Positions 33,275-42,322 of a stretch of DNA of 64,000 nucleotides are shown piece by piece. Origin of the DNA: Alloboseaceae bacterium BT-24-1 (lineage in GTDB: Bacteria; Pseudomonadota; Alphaproteobacteria; Rhizobiales; Beijerinckiaceae); the NCBI GenBank assembly GCA_025846845.1, contig JAOYTL010000001.1, positions 558,001-622,000 on the forward strand, read 5' to 3'. Each line of letters starts with the position of its first letter. The stretch's first letter is position 1. The notes under the pieces were generated by a model. The model searched no databases. It was not told the origin of the DNA and saw nothing but the letters and a program-made list of their open reading frames with translations. The position numbers and the translations under genes were made by a program.

Positions 33275-34165
33275 TCACTCCACGTTCTGGACCTGCTCGC
33301 GCAGCTGGTCGACGGTCGTGCGCAATTCGAGACCGATCCGCGACAGGCCGGGATCGCCGGCCTTGGCGCAGAGCGTCGACGCTTCACGACCGAACTCCTG
33401 CGCCAGGAAATCGAGCTTGCGGCCGATCGGCCCGCCCAAAGCGAGCAGTTCGCGGAGCGCAGCGACATGGGCGTGGAGCCGATCGACCTCCTCGCGGATA
33501 TCGGCCTTGACCGCCAGCAGCGCAGCTTCCTGATGCAGGCGCTGCGGCTCGAAGGCCTTGCCGGTCTCCATCAACGCAGCGACCTGGGTCGCGAGTCGCG
33601 TGCGGACCGCCTCGACGCTGCGGGCCGGGTGGTTCTCGGCTTCGCTCGTCAGGCGGGCGATGGTGTCGAGATGGCCGACGAGGATCGCCTCGAGCGCCCG
33701 CCCCTCGGCGAGCCTCGCCTGCTTCAGCGCCGCGATCGTCCCCTCCAATGCAGCGAGCACCGGCTTTTCGAGGTCGCTGAGCGTATCGCCGCTGTCCTCG
33801 GAGACCTCGACCACGCCGCGGATCGCCAGCAGACCGTCGAGCGTCGCCGGGGCAATGCCTGAGGGCAGCTTCACTTGGCTCGTAGCCGCGATCAGGGCAG
33901 CAAGAGCTTCCTGGTTGATGCGCGGGCGCGGAGCGGAAGCTTCACTGGTGATGGCGAGGCTGACATGCAGGGTGCCGCGTGCGAAGGCGGCCGAGAACTG
34001 CTTGCGCGCCGCTTCTGAGAAGCTCTCGAAGCCGGTCGGGGCGCGGACGCGGACATCGAGCCCGCGGCCGTTGACACTGCGGACCTCCCAGGCCCAGGCA
34101 TGCATGCCGATGGTCCCTGCCACCCGGGCGAACCCCGTCATGCTCTCGATCGCCATATCGCTCAT
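33275..34165 (-). CDS. YicC/YloC-family endoribonuclease
   Basis: Small-RNA/mRNA-related endoribonuclease family (YicC in E. coli, YloC in Bacillus). The 296-residue protein has the hallmark start (SMTGFARVAG, then WEVRSVNGRGLDVRVR) and the C-terminal DUF1732 region with GRKLDFLAQEFGREASTLCAK. The start ATG at 34165 has AAGGGG just upstream; an ATG three codons later is possible. Gene pair yicC-gmk is conserved. Confidence 0.92.
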   Translation of the reverse strand: MSDMAIESMTGFARVAGTIGMHAWAWEVRSVNGRGLDVRVRAPTGFESFSEAARKQFSAAFARGTLHVSLAITSEASAPRPRINQEALAALIAATSQVKLPSGIAPATLDGLLAIRGVVEVSEDSGDTLSDLEKPVLAALEGTIAALKQARLAEGRALEAILVGHLDTIARLTSEAENHPARSVEAVRTRLATQVAALMETGKAFEPQRLHQEAALLAVKADIREEVDRLHAHVAALRELLALGGPIGRKLDFLAQEFGREASTLCAKAGDPGLSRIGLELRTTVDQLREQVQNVE

Positions 34166-34264
34166 AACCCCTTCTGGAATGCGGCGGGACCGTAGAGAGG
34201 CGCTGCGCCCGTCGCAAGCTGCCGGCGCAGCAAACCTGGGAACAGAATGCCTCCCTGCCCTCGA

Positions 34265-35743
34265 TCAGTCGGCACGCACGCCTCGTCCCGCAATATACGC
34301 GTCGGCTGCCTCGCCGAGCCGTTTGGCGGCTGCAGTCAAATCGTGACTGTCATGCCCTGAGAAGCTGAGAATGAAGCCCTCCGTCGTGCTTGGCGACAGG
34401 CTGGCCTCGGACAGCAATCTTGTCTCGACCGCCGCCATCGCGCGGATGCGTGCACCGGCATCGATGGGGAGGCCAGCCGGGAGATAGGCGACCATGTGCA
34501 GCCCCTGCGGCGGCACGGCGACACGCAACCGGCCACTGCTCGTTTCCGCCAGGACCGATGCAACGGTATCGCGAGCTTGGCGATAACGCAGGCGGGCCCG
34601 CCGAAGATGTGCGGCAAACGCGCCGCTGGACATCAGCTCGGCCACGGCATCCGACAGGAAGGTGGGCGGAAATCGGTCGGCGGCGCTCCTGGCCCTTATC
34701 ACCCGCTCGGCAACCGCCGGAGGCAGGGCGAGATAGGCGAGGCGCAATGAGGGGAACAGCGTCTTCGAGAAGGTGCCGCTATAGATCACCCGCTCGCCGC
34801 CAAGGCCGGCCAGCGCCGTAAGGGGTGGCCCGGCATAGCGAAACTCGCTGTCGTAATCGTCTTCGATGATCCAGGCCTGCGCCGCCTTCGCCCAATCCAG
34901 CAGCGCCCCCCGCCGCGCCATGCTCATGGTGACGCCGGTCGGAAACTGATGCGAGGGGGTGACATAAGCGGCCCGCGCCAACGGAGCGAGCTTTCGGCCC
35001 TCATCGACCTTGATGCCTTCGCCATCGACGGGCACCGGGATCAATCGCATCCGGGCGGCGCGCAAGGTGGCATGGGCTGCATAGTAGCCCGGCTCCTCCA
35101 GCCAGATCGCATCGCCGGTTGAAAGCAGGGCTTCGGTGCACAGGCGCAAACCCTGCTGCGTGCCGCTGGTGATCATGATGCAGCCTGGATCGCAACGAAT
35201 GCCGCGGCTTGCCGCGAGATGTCGGGCGATCTCGGTTCGCAGCGGCAGGCTGCCGCGTGGGTCGCCATAGCCGAGCTGGTCGGCGCTCGCGGTAAGGATA
35301 TTGCGGCGAACGCTCGTGCCGAGCTGGCGCAGAAGGCTGCGGTCGACATGGGTCCGCCCCAGGGCGAAGGCGCGGCTCGGAAGGGTTTCGACGTCGAGCT
35401 GGGCGGGAGCCGCGGCTGACTGCACCGCCGGCAGATCCGCTGCCACATAAGTACCAGAGCCTCGCCGAGCCTCCGCCAGCCCGTCGCTGAGGAGTTGTTC
35501 ATAGGCCGCGACGATGGCATTGCGCGGCACGCTCAGTTGCTCGGCCAGCGCCCTGCTGGATGGCAACTTCAGGCCGGGGCTCAAATAGCCGTCGACGATC
35601 GCCACTCGCAGCGCGGCGTGAACCCGCGACGGCTGACTGGTGATGCTCGGATCCAATGCGATCGGCAGATCGAGTGTTCGTCGCGGCAAAGTGGTTGCCA
35701 TTTTCGCCATCAAAGTGGGTCTAGCACTAACCACTTTCGCCAT
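34265..35743 (-). CDS. MocR/PdxR-type transcriptional regulator (GntR-aminotransferase fusion)
   Basis: Fusion of an N-terminal GntR winged helix (about residues 40-110, RVHAALRVAIVDGYLSPG and SSRALAEQLSVPRNAI) and a fold-type I aminotransferase domain (about 135-480) that uses PLP as effector. The PLP lysine is in YSGTFSKTLFPSLRLAY. The far start at 35743 has GAGG upstream; ATGs at 35710 and 35701 are alternatives. Three AAAGTGG half-sites at 35688-35737 match the published PdxR-type operator, so the protein may respond to pyridoxal phosphate. It diverges from an MFS transporter, which is the likely target. Confidence 0.88.
   Translation of the reverse strand: MAKVVSARPTLMAKMATTLPRRTLDLPIALDPSITSQPSRVHAALRVAIVDGYLSPGLKLPSSRALAEQLSVPRNAIVAAYEQLLSDGLAEARRGSGTYVAADLPAVQSAAAPAQLDVETLPSRAFALGRTHVDRSLLRQLGTSVRRNILTASADQLGYGDPRGSLPLRTEIARHLAASRGIRCDPGCIMITSGTQQGLRLCTEALLSTGDAIWLEEPGYYAAHATLRAARMRLIPVPVDGEGIKVDEGRKLAPLARAAYVTPSHQFPTGVTMSMARRGALLDWAKAAQAWIIEDDYDSEFRYAGPPLTALAGLGGERVIYSGTFSKTLFPSLRLAYLALPPAVAERVIRARSAADRFPPTFLSDAVAELMSSGAFAAHLRRARLRYRQARDTVASVLAETSSGRLRVAVPPQGLHMVAYLPAGLPIDAGARIRAMAAVETRLLSEASLSPSTTEGFILSFSGHDSHDLTAAAKRLGEAADAYIAGRGVRAD
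35688..35737. promoter_or_regulatory. PdxR-type operator: two direct and one inverted AAAGTGG site
   Basis: AAAGTGGTT at 35688-35696, AAAGTGGGTCTA from 35712 and the inverted AACCACTTT at 35729-35737. The direct copies are 24 bp apart. From the literature I recall the PdxR consensus AAAGTGGW(T)CTA arranged as direct plus inverted repeats, which fits closely. The sites lie over the first codons of the longest form of the regulator, so autoregulation is likely and the true start may be one of the downstream ATGs. Confidence 0.6.
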
Positions 35744-35790
35744 GCGACGCCTCGAAAGTCAAAAACGGCGACATGGAAGGTTGAACGATC

Positions 35791-36990
35791 ATGCGCGGGG
35801 TCGGTGTGGGTCTGTTGTTCGTCGGCGCCTTGCTGACCGCGACAGGTTATGGCGCGACGTTCTTGCTGACGGAGCATTTCCGCAGTCTCGGCGGCAGTGA
35901 GATCGAGACGGGCAAGGCTCTCGCCGGCGCGATGGTCGGCACCTTTGTCGGCGTCCCCCTGATCGGCTGGGTCAGCGCCCGCTTCGGCGGTGCCCGTCTC
36001 GCCGCCATCGGGGCCGTGCTCGTCGCCGCCGGCTACTTGCTGTTGGCCAGTATCGCCTCTCTCTCCAGCACCATCGTGATCGCCGGCTTCATGATCGGCT
36101 GCGGCTGGGGGATGTTCTATCTGGCCGCTCCGATGGCGGTTTCGGAGCGGGTGAGCGATCTCGATCGCGGCTTCTGGTTCACGCGCTTCGGCGCATTTCA
36201 AATGGCGGGAATCGGTGGCGGCCCGGCACTGGCGCTGTTTCTCGTCGACACGGTCGGCTTGTCGACAGCCTCGCTCTTCCGCCTGCTCGCGCTCGGCTGC
36301 GTTTGCGCCGCGGCCTGCTTGTGGGCGTTCGAGCTGACGACGCCTCGGCCGGCCCGGCCTCGTCCGGGCAGCGCGGGCGCGCCAAAGAACTGGGTCGCGT
36401 CGATCGTCCCCTTGGCGAGCACCAGGGCGATCTATCCCATCCTCATGGTCGGACTAGGCGCTTGCGTCTTCACGGGCATGCTGACGTTCCAAAGCTCGCT
36501 GGCGCGCGGCAGCGGCCTCGACGCCGGCCTGTATTTCACCACCTACGCACTCGTGGTCGTCGCCGCGCGCTTTGCGCTCGCGCCCGCCATCAACCGCGCC
36601 GACGGCAATCGGATGTCGGTCTTGCTGCTCGTGCTGATGTCGGCCGGTGTCCTGGTCTACTTCGCCATTGGCTATGGCGCGCCGGTGCAGGTCGTCAGCG
36701 GCATCCTGCTGGGGCTCGGCTACGGGCTGGTCTACACCGTCATTCAGACGCAGGTCGTCAACGATGCGCCGGACGCTCACCGCACCGGCGCTCTGACGTG
36801 GTTCGTCATGTCATACTTCATCGGGATCTTCGGTTTCCCGGCGATCGGCGGCTGGCTGATCGTCCATTGGGGCACGCAGGTCTTCCTCGTGCTCGTCCTT
36901 GCCTGCGCACTGGCAGAGCTCGCCCTTGCTCTGGTGCGAAACCGGTCCCGCGCCAGCGATTCTGTGGCTCTGAGTGCCCCGCGCACCTGA
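35791..36990 (+). CDS. MFS transporter beside the PdxR-type regulator
   Basis: A 399-residue protein with about twelve membrane helices, N-terminal GLLFVGALLTATGYGATFLL and the MFS loop motif GWVSARFGGARLAAIG between helices 2 and 3. A central cytoplasmic loop (about 180-205, rich in Arg and Pro) separates the halves. The substrate cannot be read. Divergent placement next to a PdxR-like regulator suggests vitamin B6-related uptake or efflux, but drug or amino-acid transport is equally possible for such pairs. The stop lies 29 bp from the converging mltG stop. Confidence 0.85.
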   Translation: MRGVGVGLLFVGALLTATGYGATFLLTEHFRSLGGSEIETGKALAGAMVGTFVGVPLIGWVSARFGGARLAAIGAVLVAAGYLLLASIASLSSTIVIAGFMIGCGWGMFYLAAPMAVSERVSDLDRGFWFTRFGAFQMAGIGGGPALALFLVDTVGLSTASLFRLLALGCVCAAACLWAFELTTPRPARPRPGSAGAPKNWVASIVPLASTRAIYPILMVGLGACVFTGMLTFQSSLARGSGLDAGLYFTTYALVVVAARFALAPAINRADGNRMSVLLLVLMSAGVLVYFAIGYGAPVQVVSGILLGLGYGLVYTVIQTQVVNDAPDAHRTGALTWFVMSYFIGIFGFPAIGGWLIVHWGTQVFLVLVLACALAELALALVRNRSRASDSVALSAPRT

Positions 36991-37019
36991 TTGTCCATCG
37001 CGCATCGTCCTGAAACGCA

Positions 37020-38426
37020 TCAGGGCTTCAGCGGCGGCACCTGCTTGGGGCTGTTGAGGTCGAAGGTCTTGTTCAGCAGCGGATCCCGGGTGGTGCCTTC
37101 GGAAGCGTCGAAGGCGCGGGCCCGCGTACCGGCTGGCCCCGCTGCAGCGCCAGCCTGCACCGGTTGGCCGGCCGCCGCGCGGCGGTTGCCCGGAACCGGG
37201 AAGCTCTCCGGCTGGGCCTGATCGGGCGCCGTCGCGGCCTGGCCGTCAGTCCGCGCCGCAGCCGGAGCTTCGGTGCGCTGGTCGGTCGCCGGCGGCGGCT
37301 CGGCGCGGTCGACACCGCCGTCGGTGGGTGGGCGGCCGGCCTCGCGACGGGCCGACTCGACCTGGCGCCAGCGCGCGACGTTGCGGTTGTGCTGCTCCAG
37401 GCTCTCGGCGAAAGCGTGCCCGCCGCTGCCGTCGGCGACGAAGTAGAGGTCCTTGGTCCGCGAATGGTTGACCACCGCCTCCAGCGCCGCACGGCCCGGA
37501 TTGGCGATCGGTCCTGGCGGCAGGCCTTCGATCACATAGGTGTTGTAGGGCGTCGCCTGGGTGATCTCGGGGCGCGTAATTCCGCGTCCGAGCGTGCCCT
37601 TGCCGCCGACAAGGCCGTAGACGATCGTCGGATCGGATTGCAGCTTCATCTTGCGGTTCATCCGGTTGATGAAGACGCCGGCGACGCGCGGCCGCTCGTC
37701 GGCACGGCCGGTCTCCTTCTCGACGATCGAGGCGAGGATCACCAGTTCCTGCGGCGTCTTGATCGGCAGGTCCGCCGGGCGCTTGGCCCAGACCTCGTTG
37801 AGGATGCGGCGCTGGTCGCGCGTCATCCGGTCGACGATGGCCTGGCGCGTCGAGCCACGCTGGAACTTGTAGGTGTCAGGCAGGATCGCGCCCTCGCGCG
37901 GCACCTGGATGATGTCGCCGGAAAGGAGATCGTTCTGCTGCAAGCGGGCAATGATCTGCTCGCTCGTCAGCCCCTCGGGAACGGTGATCGAATGCTCGAC
38001 CGCCTTGCCCTCGGCGATGACGTCGAGGATTTCCTTCTGGCTGGCGCGCGCCTTGAACAGGTATTCGCCGGCCTTCAGGCTGGCGGCCTTGCCCGAGGTG
38101 AACGCCGCGACCTTGAAGGCCCAGGGGTGCTCGATCAGGCCCTCGCGCTGCAGCAAATCGGCGATCTCCGCCACCCCGTTCTCCTTCGGGATGATCAGCA
38201 CGCGATCGGTGGCGAGCGGGCCCGGTGCCTTGCTACGACCGTCGAGATAGACGATGCCGCCGCCGACGGCGCCGGCGAGGATGAGAGCCGTCGTGAACAG
38301 CCCGCTGAGCAGGGCGATAAAGGGCGAGCGCCGCCGCTTGCGCACCTTCGGCGGCGGAGCCGGCGGCGCGACAGGCTTCAACGCCTCGTTTGGACTCCTC
38401 GGCGCGACGCGAGGCGGCTGACTCAT
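37020..38426 (-). CDS. mltG: Endolytic murein transglycosylase MltG
   Basis: Inner-membrane enzyme that cuts nascent glycan strands and sets their length. The 468-residue protein has a cytoplasmic Pro/Arg-rich N-terminus, one membrane helix (about 36-60), a LysM-like region (about 80-160) and the YceG catalytic domain with LVILASIVEKETGRADERP; the catalytic Glu is near residue 236. A C-terminal tail of about 110 residues rich in Ala, Pro and Gln follows the domain, common in alphaproteobacterial forms. It follows fabF, as in many bacteria (fabF-mltG). Confidence 0.94.
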   Translation of the reverse strand: MSQPPRVAPRSPNEALKPVAPPAPPPKVRKRRRSPFIALLSGLFTTALILAGAVGGGIVYLDGRSKAPGPLATDRVLIIPKENGVAEIADLLQREGLIEHPWAFKVAAFTSGKAASLKAGEYLFKARASQKEILDVIAEGKAVEHSITVPEGLTSEQIIARLQQNDLLSGDIIQVPREGAILPDTYKFQRGSTRQAIVDRMTRDQRRILNEVWAKRPADLPIKTPQELVILASIVEKETGRADERPRVAGVFINRMNRKMKLQSDPTIVYGLVGGKGTLGRGITRPEITQATPYNTYVIEGLPPGPIANPGRAALEAVVNHSRTKDLYFVADGSGGHAFAESLEQHNRNVARWRQVESARREAGRPPTDGGVDRAEPPPATDQRTEAPAAARTDGQAATAPDQAQPESFPVPGNRRAAAGQPVQAGAAAGPAGTRARAFDASEGTTRDPLLNKTFDLNSPKQVPPLKP

Positions 38427-38484
38427 GATGCTTTCGCCCGATTCCCTGACACCGCGACCGGCAATGCCGGCGTCGATCCGATCC

Positions 38485-38600
38485 AGAGCCCGTTCCGATC
38501 TGCTTGCACCGCAAGCTGATCGATAAAACGGTCTCTAAACTCAAAGTGAGAGACGGATTCACCGATCAGATTGATCCCAATCTGATCGGATCCGGCTCTA
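38485..38600. repeat. Intergenic mosaic palindromic repeat, copy B
   Basis: In the fabF-mltG gap. Outer arms AGAGCCCGTTCCGATC (38485-38500) and GATCGGATCCGGCTCT (38584-38599) match at 14 of 16 positions. Inside are TGCTTGCACCGCAAGCTGAT, the core GAGAGACGGATTCA and a perfect 12-bp hairpin CCGATCAGATTG-ATCC-CAATCTGATCGG (38562-38589). It ends in ATCCGGCTCTAG, the same terminal block as copy D. Confidence 0.8.
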
Positions 38601-38675
38601 GTGGCAATGCCGGCCGCATACTGGCACGACGGCGGCGACAGGCTAGCGAAAATTGTGGCGAAAGCGCGCTTGTCG

Positions 38676-39941
38676 TCAGTCGGCGAAGCGGCGCATCACC
38701 AGCGAGGCGTTGGTCCCGCCGAAACCGAACGAGTTCGACAGGGCAATGTCGACCTTCCGCTTCCTGGGCTTGTGCGGCACGAGATCGAGCTCGGTCTCGA
38801 CGGACGGATTGTCGAGATTGATCGTCGGCGGCGCGATCTGGTCGCGGATCGCCAGCACCGAGAAGATCGCCTCGATCGCCCCGGCGGCGCCGAGCAGATG
38901 ACCGGTCGCCGACTTGGTCGAGGACATGGCCGGCCGATTCGGAGCGTTCGCGAGCAGGCGCTCGACGGCGCGCAGCTCGATCTCGTCACCGATCTGGGTC
39001 GAGGTGCCATGGGCATTGATATAATCGACATCCGAGGCGCGCAGGCCAGCCCGCTTCAGCGCTGCTTGCATGCAGCGATAGGCGCCGTCGCCATCCTCGG
39101 AGGGCGAGGTGATGTGGTAGGCATCGCCCGACATGCCGTAGCCGACGATCTCGGCATAGATGCGCGCGCCACGCGCCTGTGCGTGCTCGAGTTCCTCGAG
39201 CACCACGACGCCAGCACCCTCGCCCATGACGAAGCCGTCGCGATCCTTGTCATAGGGACGCGACGCCTTCTCCGGCGTCTCGTTGAAGGCGGTCGACAGG
39301 GCCCGGCAGGCGCAGAATCCGGCGATACCGATACGGTTGACAGCGGATTCGGCACCGCCCGCCAGCATCACTTCGGCGTCACCGAGCGCGACCATGCGGG
39401 CCGCATCGCCAATGGCATGGGCGCCAGTCGAACAGGCGGTGACGACCGCATGGTTCGGTCCCTTCAGGCCATGTTCGATCGAGACATAGCCAGCGGCGAG
39501 ATTGCTGAGGCGGCCGGGGATGAAGAAGGGTGAGAGCCGGCGCGGGCCGCGTTCCTTCAGCAGGAGCGAGGCTTCGTAGATGCCACCCAGCCCGCCGATA
39601 CCGGAACCGATGGCGACGCCGGTCGCGATCTGGTCCTCGTAGCTCTCGGGCTTCCAGCCTGAATCCCGCAGCGCCTGCGTCGCCGCAGCCATGGCGAAGA
39701 TGATGAAATCATCGACCTTGCGCTGCTCCTTCGGCTCCATCCAATCGTCGGGATTGAAGGTGCCGTTCGAGCCGTCGCCGCGCGGAACAGTGCAGGCGAT
39801 CTGCGCCGGCAGATCGGACACGTCGAAGGTGGTGATCGGGCGGGCGCCGCTTTCACCAGCCAGAATGCGTGACCAGCTCGGCTCAACCCCGCAAGCAAGC
39901 GGGGTCACCATGCCTAGTCCGGTGACGACGACACGTCGCAT
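38676..39941 (-). CDS. fabF: 3-oxoacyl-ACP synthase II (FabF)
   Basis: Chain-elongating condensing enzyme of fatty-acid synthesis. The 421-residue protein has the catalytic Cys170 in TACSTGAHAIGD and the two histidines in NAHGTSTQ and KSATGHLLGAAG. GAGGAAG precedes the ATG at 39941. It stands downstream of acpP with a 176-bp gap filled by a palindromic repeat, so fabF may be expressed partly apart from acpP. Confidence 0.96.
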   Translation of the reverse strand: MRRVVVTGLGMVTPLACGVEPSWSRILAGESGARPITTFDVSDLPAQIACTVPRGDGSNGTFNPDDWMEPKEQRKVDDFIIFAMAAATQALRDSGWKPESYEDQIATGVAIGSGIGGLGGIYEASLLLKERGPRRLSPFFIPGRLSNLAAGYVSIEHGLKGPNHAVVTACSTGAHAIGDAARMVALGDAEVMLAGGAESAVNRIGIAGFCACRALSTAFNETPEKASRPYDKDRDGFVMGEGAGVVVLEELEHAQARGARIYAEIVGYGMSGDAYHITSPSEDGDGAYRCMQAALKRAGLRASDVDYINAHGTSTQIGDEIELRAVERLLANAPNRPAMSSTKSATGHLLGAAGAIEAIFSVLAIRDQIAPPTINLDNPSVETELDLVPHKPRKRKVDIALSNSFGFGGTNASLVMRRFAD

Positions 39942-39970
39942 CGGTCTTCCTCGATTCAGCCTCGGCGCGT

Positions 39971-40096
39971 GGAGCAGGATGCGAAAAAGTGGAAACCGGT
40001 TTTTCGCATGAATGCTGCTCCCATTTTTGATGAGAGACGGATTCAGATTTCAGTTGGAATCGCCTTGCAATTCCAACTGAAATCATCCGGCTCTAG
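39971..40096. repeat. Intergenic mosaic palindromic repeat, copy D (two hairpins)
   Basis: Fills most of the acpP-fabF gap. Hairpin 1 (39971-40021): outer arms GGAGCAG/CTGCTCC and inner arms ATGCGAAAAA/TTTTTCGCAT. Then CCCATTTTTGATGAGAGACGGATTCA. Hairpin 2 (40046-40084): perfect 15-bp arms GATTTCAGTTGGAAT and ATTCCAACTGAAATC. It closes with ATCCGGCTCTAG. Hairpin 1 has the same plan as copy E, while the core and end are shared with copy B, so modules are exchanged between copies. Confidence 0.8.
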
Positions 40097-40117
40097 CGCG
40101 CCGGGACCAAGGCCTTG

Positions 40118-40351
40118 TCAGGCCGACTTCGACAGGAACTTGACCGCGTCGCCGACGGTCACGATCGTCTCGGCCGCGTCATCGGGAATCTCGACGCCGA
40201 ACTCTTCCTCGAAAGCCATGACCAGCTCGACGGTGTCGAGGCTGTCCGCACCGAGGTCTTCGATGAAATTGGCGCCTTCGACCACCTTCTCCGGCTCAAC
40301 GCCGAGATGCTCGATCACGATCTTCTTCACGCGCTCGGCGACATCGCTCAT
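40118..40351 (-). CDS. acpP: Acyl carrier protein AcpP
   Basis: Carries growing acyl chains on a phosphopantetheine arm. The 77-residue acidic protein starts MSDVAERVKKIVIEHLGVEP; Ser37 in GADSLDT is the attachment site. Upstream in-frame codons continue to 40540 but are not family sequence. It is preceded by a 256-bp gap (separate promoter from fabG) and followed by fabF. High expression is expected. Confidence 0.97.
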   Translation of the reverse strand: MSDVAERVKKIVIEHLGVEPEKVVEGANFIEDLGADSLDTVELVMAFEEEFGVEIPDDAAETIVTVGDAVKFLSKSA

Positions 40352-40607
40352 GGGTCTTTCCCTCAAACTTCGAAAACACACCGCTGACAGCGACGCGTGG
40401 GTGGAAAACTGATATCCCGGCTCGGACTTTCGCCTGACGACGAACCACGCCGGGAGTTCATGGCTGCACAAACGCAACAACCGGGCCGGCGTCAAGTCCA
40501 AGAATGCCGATCGGCGCTTGGCCGGCTGGGTCATTAACATACTCGTAATTGGCTGGCGAGAGTATGGCCCATACCTTTAGACGAGTGAAAAGACCGGCCT
40601 AACTGGC
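40352..40607 (-). promoter_or_regulatory. fabG-acpP intergenic region with likely acpP promoter
   Basis: A 256-bp gap. A minus-strand CTTGACG at 40490-40496 fits the CTTGAC -35 form common in Rhizobiales, but the -10 (TTTGTG at 17 bp) is poor. A short palindrome GTATGG-C-CCATAC lies at 40562-40574 near the fabG end. No small gene or poly-T terminator was seen. Confidence 0.35.
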
Positions 40608-41345
40608 TCAGATCATTGCCATTCCGCCGTTGACGTGCAGGGTCTGCCCGGTGACGTAACCGGCTTCCTCGCTGGCGAGATACGCGACCGCAGCAGCGAC
40701 GTCCGCTCCCTGCCCGAGCCGCCCCATCGGAACGTCGGCGAGAATGCCCTCGCGCTGCTTCTCGTTCAGCACTTCCGTCATCGGCGACTCGATGAAGCCG
40801 GGCGCGACGACGTTGACGGTGATGTTGCGGCTCGCGACCTCGGCCGCCAACGACTTGGACATGCCGATCAGCCCGGCCTTGGAGGCGGCATAGTTGCCCT
40901 GCCCCGGATTGCCGCTCGTGCCGACGACGGAGCCGATCGAGACGATACGGCCATAGCGTCGGCGCATCATGCTCTTCACGGCCGCGCGCGAAAGCCGGAA
41001 CGCCGCGGTGAGATTGACGGCAAGAACGAGATCCCAGTCCTCGTCCTTGAGGCGCATGAAGAGGTTGTCGCGGGTGACGCCGGCATTGTTGACGAGAATG
41101 TCGAGTCCACCGAGCCTGGCTTCGGCCGCCGGCACCAGCGCCTCGACCGAATCGCGGTTCGACAGGTCGCAGGGCGTCACCTCGACCCGCTCGCCCAGCT
41201 CCTTCGCCAGCGCCTCCAACGCCTCGACCCGCGTACCGGACAGGGCGACGGTCGCGCCCTGGGCATGGAGCCGGCGTGCGATGGCGCCGCCGAGGCCGCC
41301 GGTGGCGCCGGTGACCAGCGCCTTCTTTCCCGTCAGATCGAGCAT
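40608..41345 (-). CDS. fabG: 3-oxoacyl-ACP reductase FabG
   Basis: NADPH-dependent reduction of beta-ketoacyl-ACP. The 245-residue SDR has TGATGGLGGAIA (12-23), NNAGVTRDNLFMRL, and the catalytic YAASK near residue 152. GGGAGGC directly precedes the ATG. It follows fabD by 32 bp; that gap contains the 11-mer ATCCGGCTCTA also found at the ends of the palindromic repeats. Confidence 0.96.
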   Translation of the reverse strand: MLDLTGKKALVTGATGGLGGAIARRLHAQGATVALSGTRVEALEALAKELGERVEVTPCDLSNRDSVEALVPAAEARLGGLDILVNNAGVTRDNLFMRLKDEDWDLVLAVNLTAAFRLSRAAVKSMMRRRYGRIVSIGSVVGTSGNPGQGNYAASKAGLIGMSKSLAAEVASRNITVNVVAPGFIESPMTEVLNEKQREGILADVPMGRLGQGADVAAAVAYLASEEAGYVTGQTLHVNGGMAMI

Positions 41346-41377
41346 ATTGCCTCCCTTGTATCCGGCTCTACCGCCGT

Positions 41378-42322
41378 TCAGCCCTTCTGGGCCTTGTACG
41401 CTGCGATATCGTCCGGCGAGCCGATCGACGCCGCCGCGGTTCCCGCCGCGATGCGCTTGACCAGACCGGCCAGCACCTTACCCGAGCCGACCTCGTAGAA
41501 TTGGGTCACGCCCGCTGCCGCCATCGCCTCGACGCATTCGCGCCAGCGCACCGTACCAGTGACCTGCGCCACCAGCGAGGCACGGATCGCAGCCGGATCA
41601 CTCAGCGGGGCGGCGCCGACATTGGCCATGACGGGCACGACCGGCGCTTGCATCGAAACCTCGGCGAGCGCTGTCTGCATCGCTTCGGCGGCCGGCTGCA
41701 TCAATGCGCAATGGAAGGGCGCGGAGACCGGCAGCAGCATGGCCCGACGTACGCCGCGCTCGCCGGCGAGCGCGATCGCCCGTTCGACAGCCGGCTTGGC
41801 GCCTGAGAGCACGACCTGGCCGCCGCCATTGTCGTTGGCCACCTGGCAAACCTGGCCCTCGGCGGCATCGGCCGCGATCGCGCGGGCCTGGTCGAGTTCG
41901 ACACCGAGCAGTGCCGCCATCGCCCCCTCACCGGCCGGCACTGCCTTCTGCATGGCATCGCCGCGGATGCGCAGCAGCCGGGCCGCATCGCCGATCGAGA
42001 AGGTGCCGGCCGCTGCCAGCGCCGAGTATTCGCCGAGCGAATGGCCGGCAACGAAAGCAGCGTCGCTCTTGAGCGAAAGCCCGGCTTCGGCCTCGAGCAC
42101 GCGGATCGCGGCCAGACTCACCGCCATCAGGGCAGGCTGGGCGTTGGCCGTCAGGGTCAATTCCTCGCCCGGGCCCTCCCACATCAGGGCGGAGAGCTTC
42201 TGCGAGAGCGCGGCGTCGACTTCGTCGAAGACGGCGCGCGCGACCGGGAAGGCTTCGGCGAGTGCCTTGCCCATGCCGACCGCCTGCGAACCCTGCCCTG
42301 GAAAGATGAAAGCCGTCGCCAT
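41378..42322 (-). CDS. fabD: Malonyl-CoA:ACP transacylase FabD
   Basis: Loads malonyl units onto ACP. The 314-residue protein starts MATAFIFPGQGSQAVGMG. The catalytic Ser95 is in AGHSLGEYSA and the catalytic His in SAPFHCALMQ near residue 204. The open frame continues upstream to 42787, across the rpsF leader, but the family start is at 42322. It heads the fabD-fabG-acpP-fabF run and diverges from rpsF. Confidence 0.96.
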   Translation of the reverse strand: MATAFIFPGQGSQAVGMGKALAEAFPVARAVFDEVDAALSQKLSALMWEGPGEELTLTANAQPALMAVSLAAIRVLEAEAGLSLKSDAAFVAGHSLGEYSALAAAGTFSIGDAARLLRIRGDAMQKAVPAGEGAMAALLGVELDQARAIAADAAEGQVCQVANDNGGGQVVLSGAKPAVERAIALAGERGVRRAMLLPVSAPFHCALMQPAAEAMQTALAEVSMQAPVVPVMANVGAAPLSDPAAIRASLVAQVTGTVRWRECVEAMAAAGVTQFYEVGSGKVLAGLVKRIAAGTAAASIGSPDDIAAYKAQKG

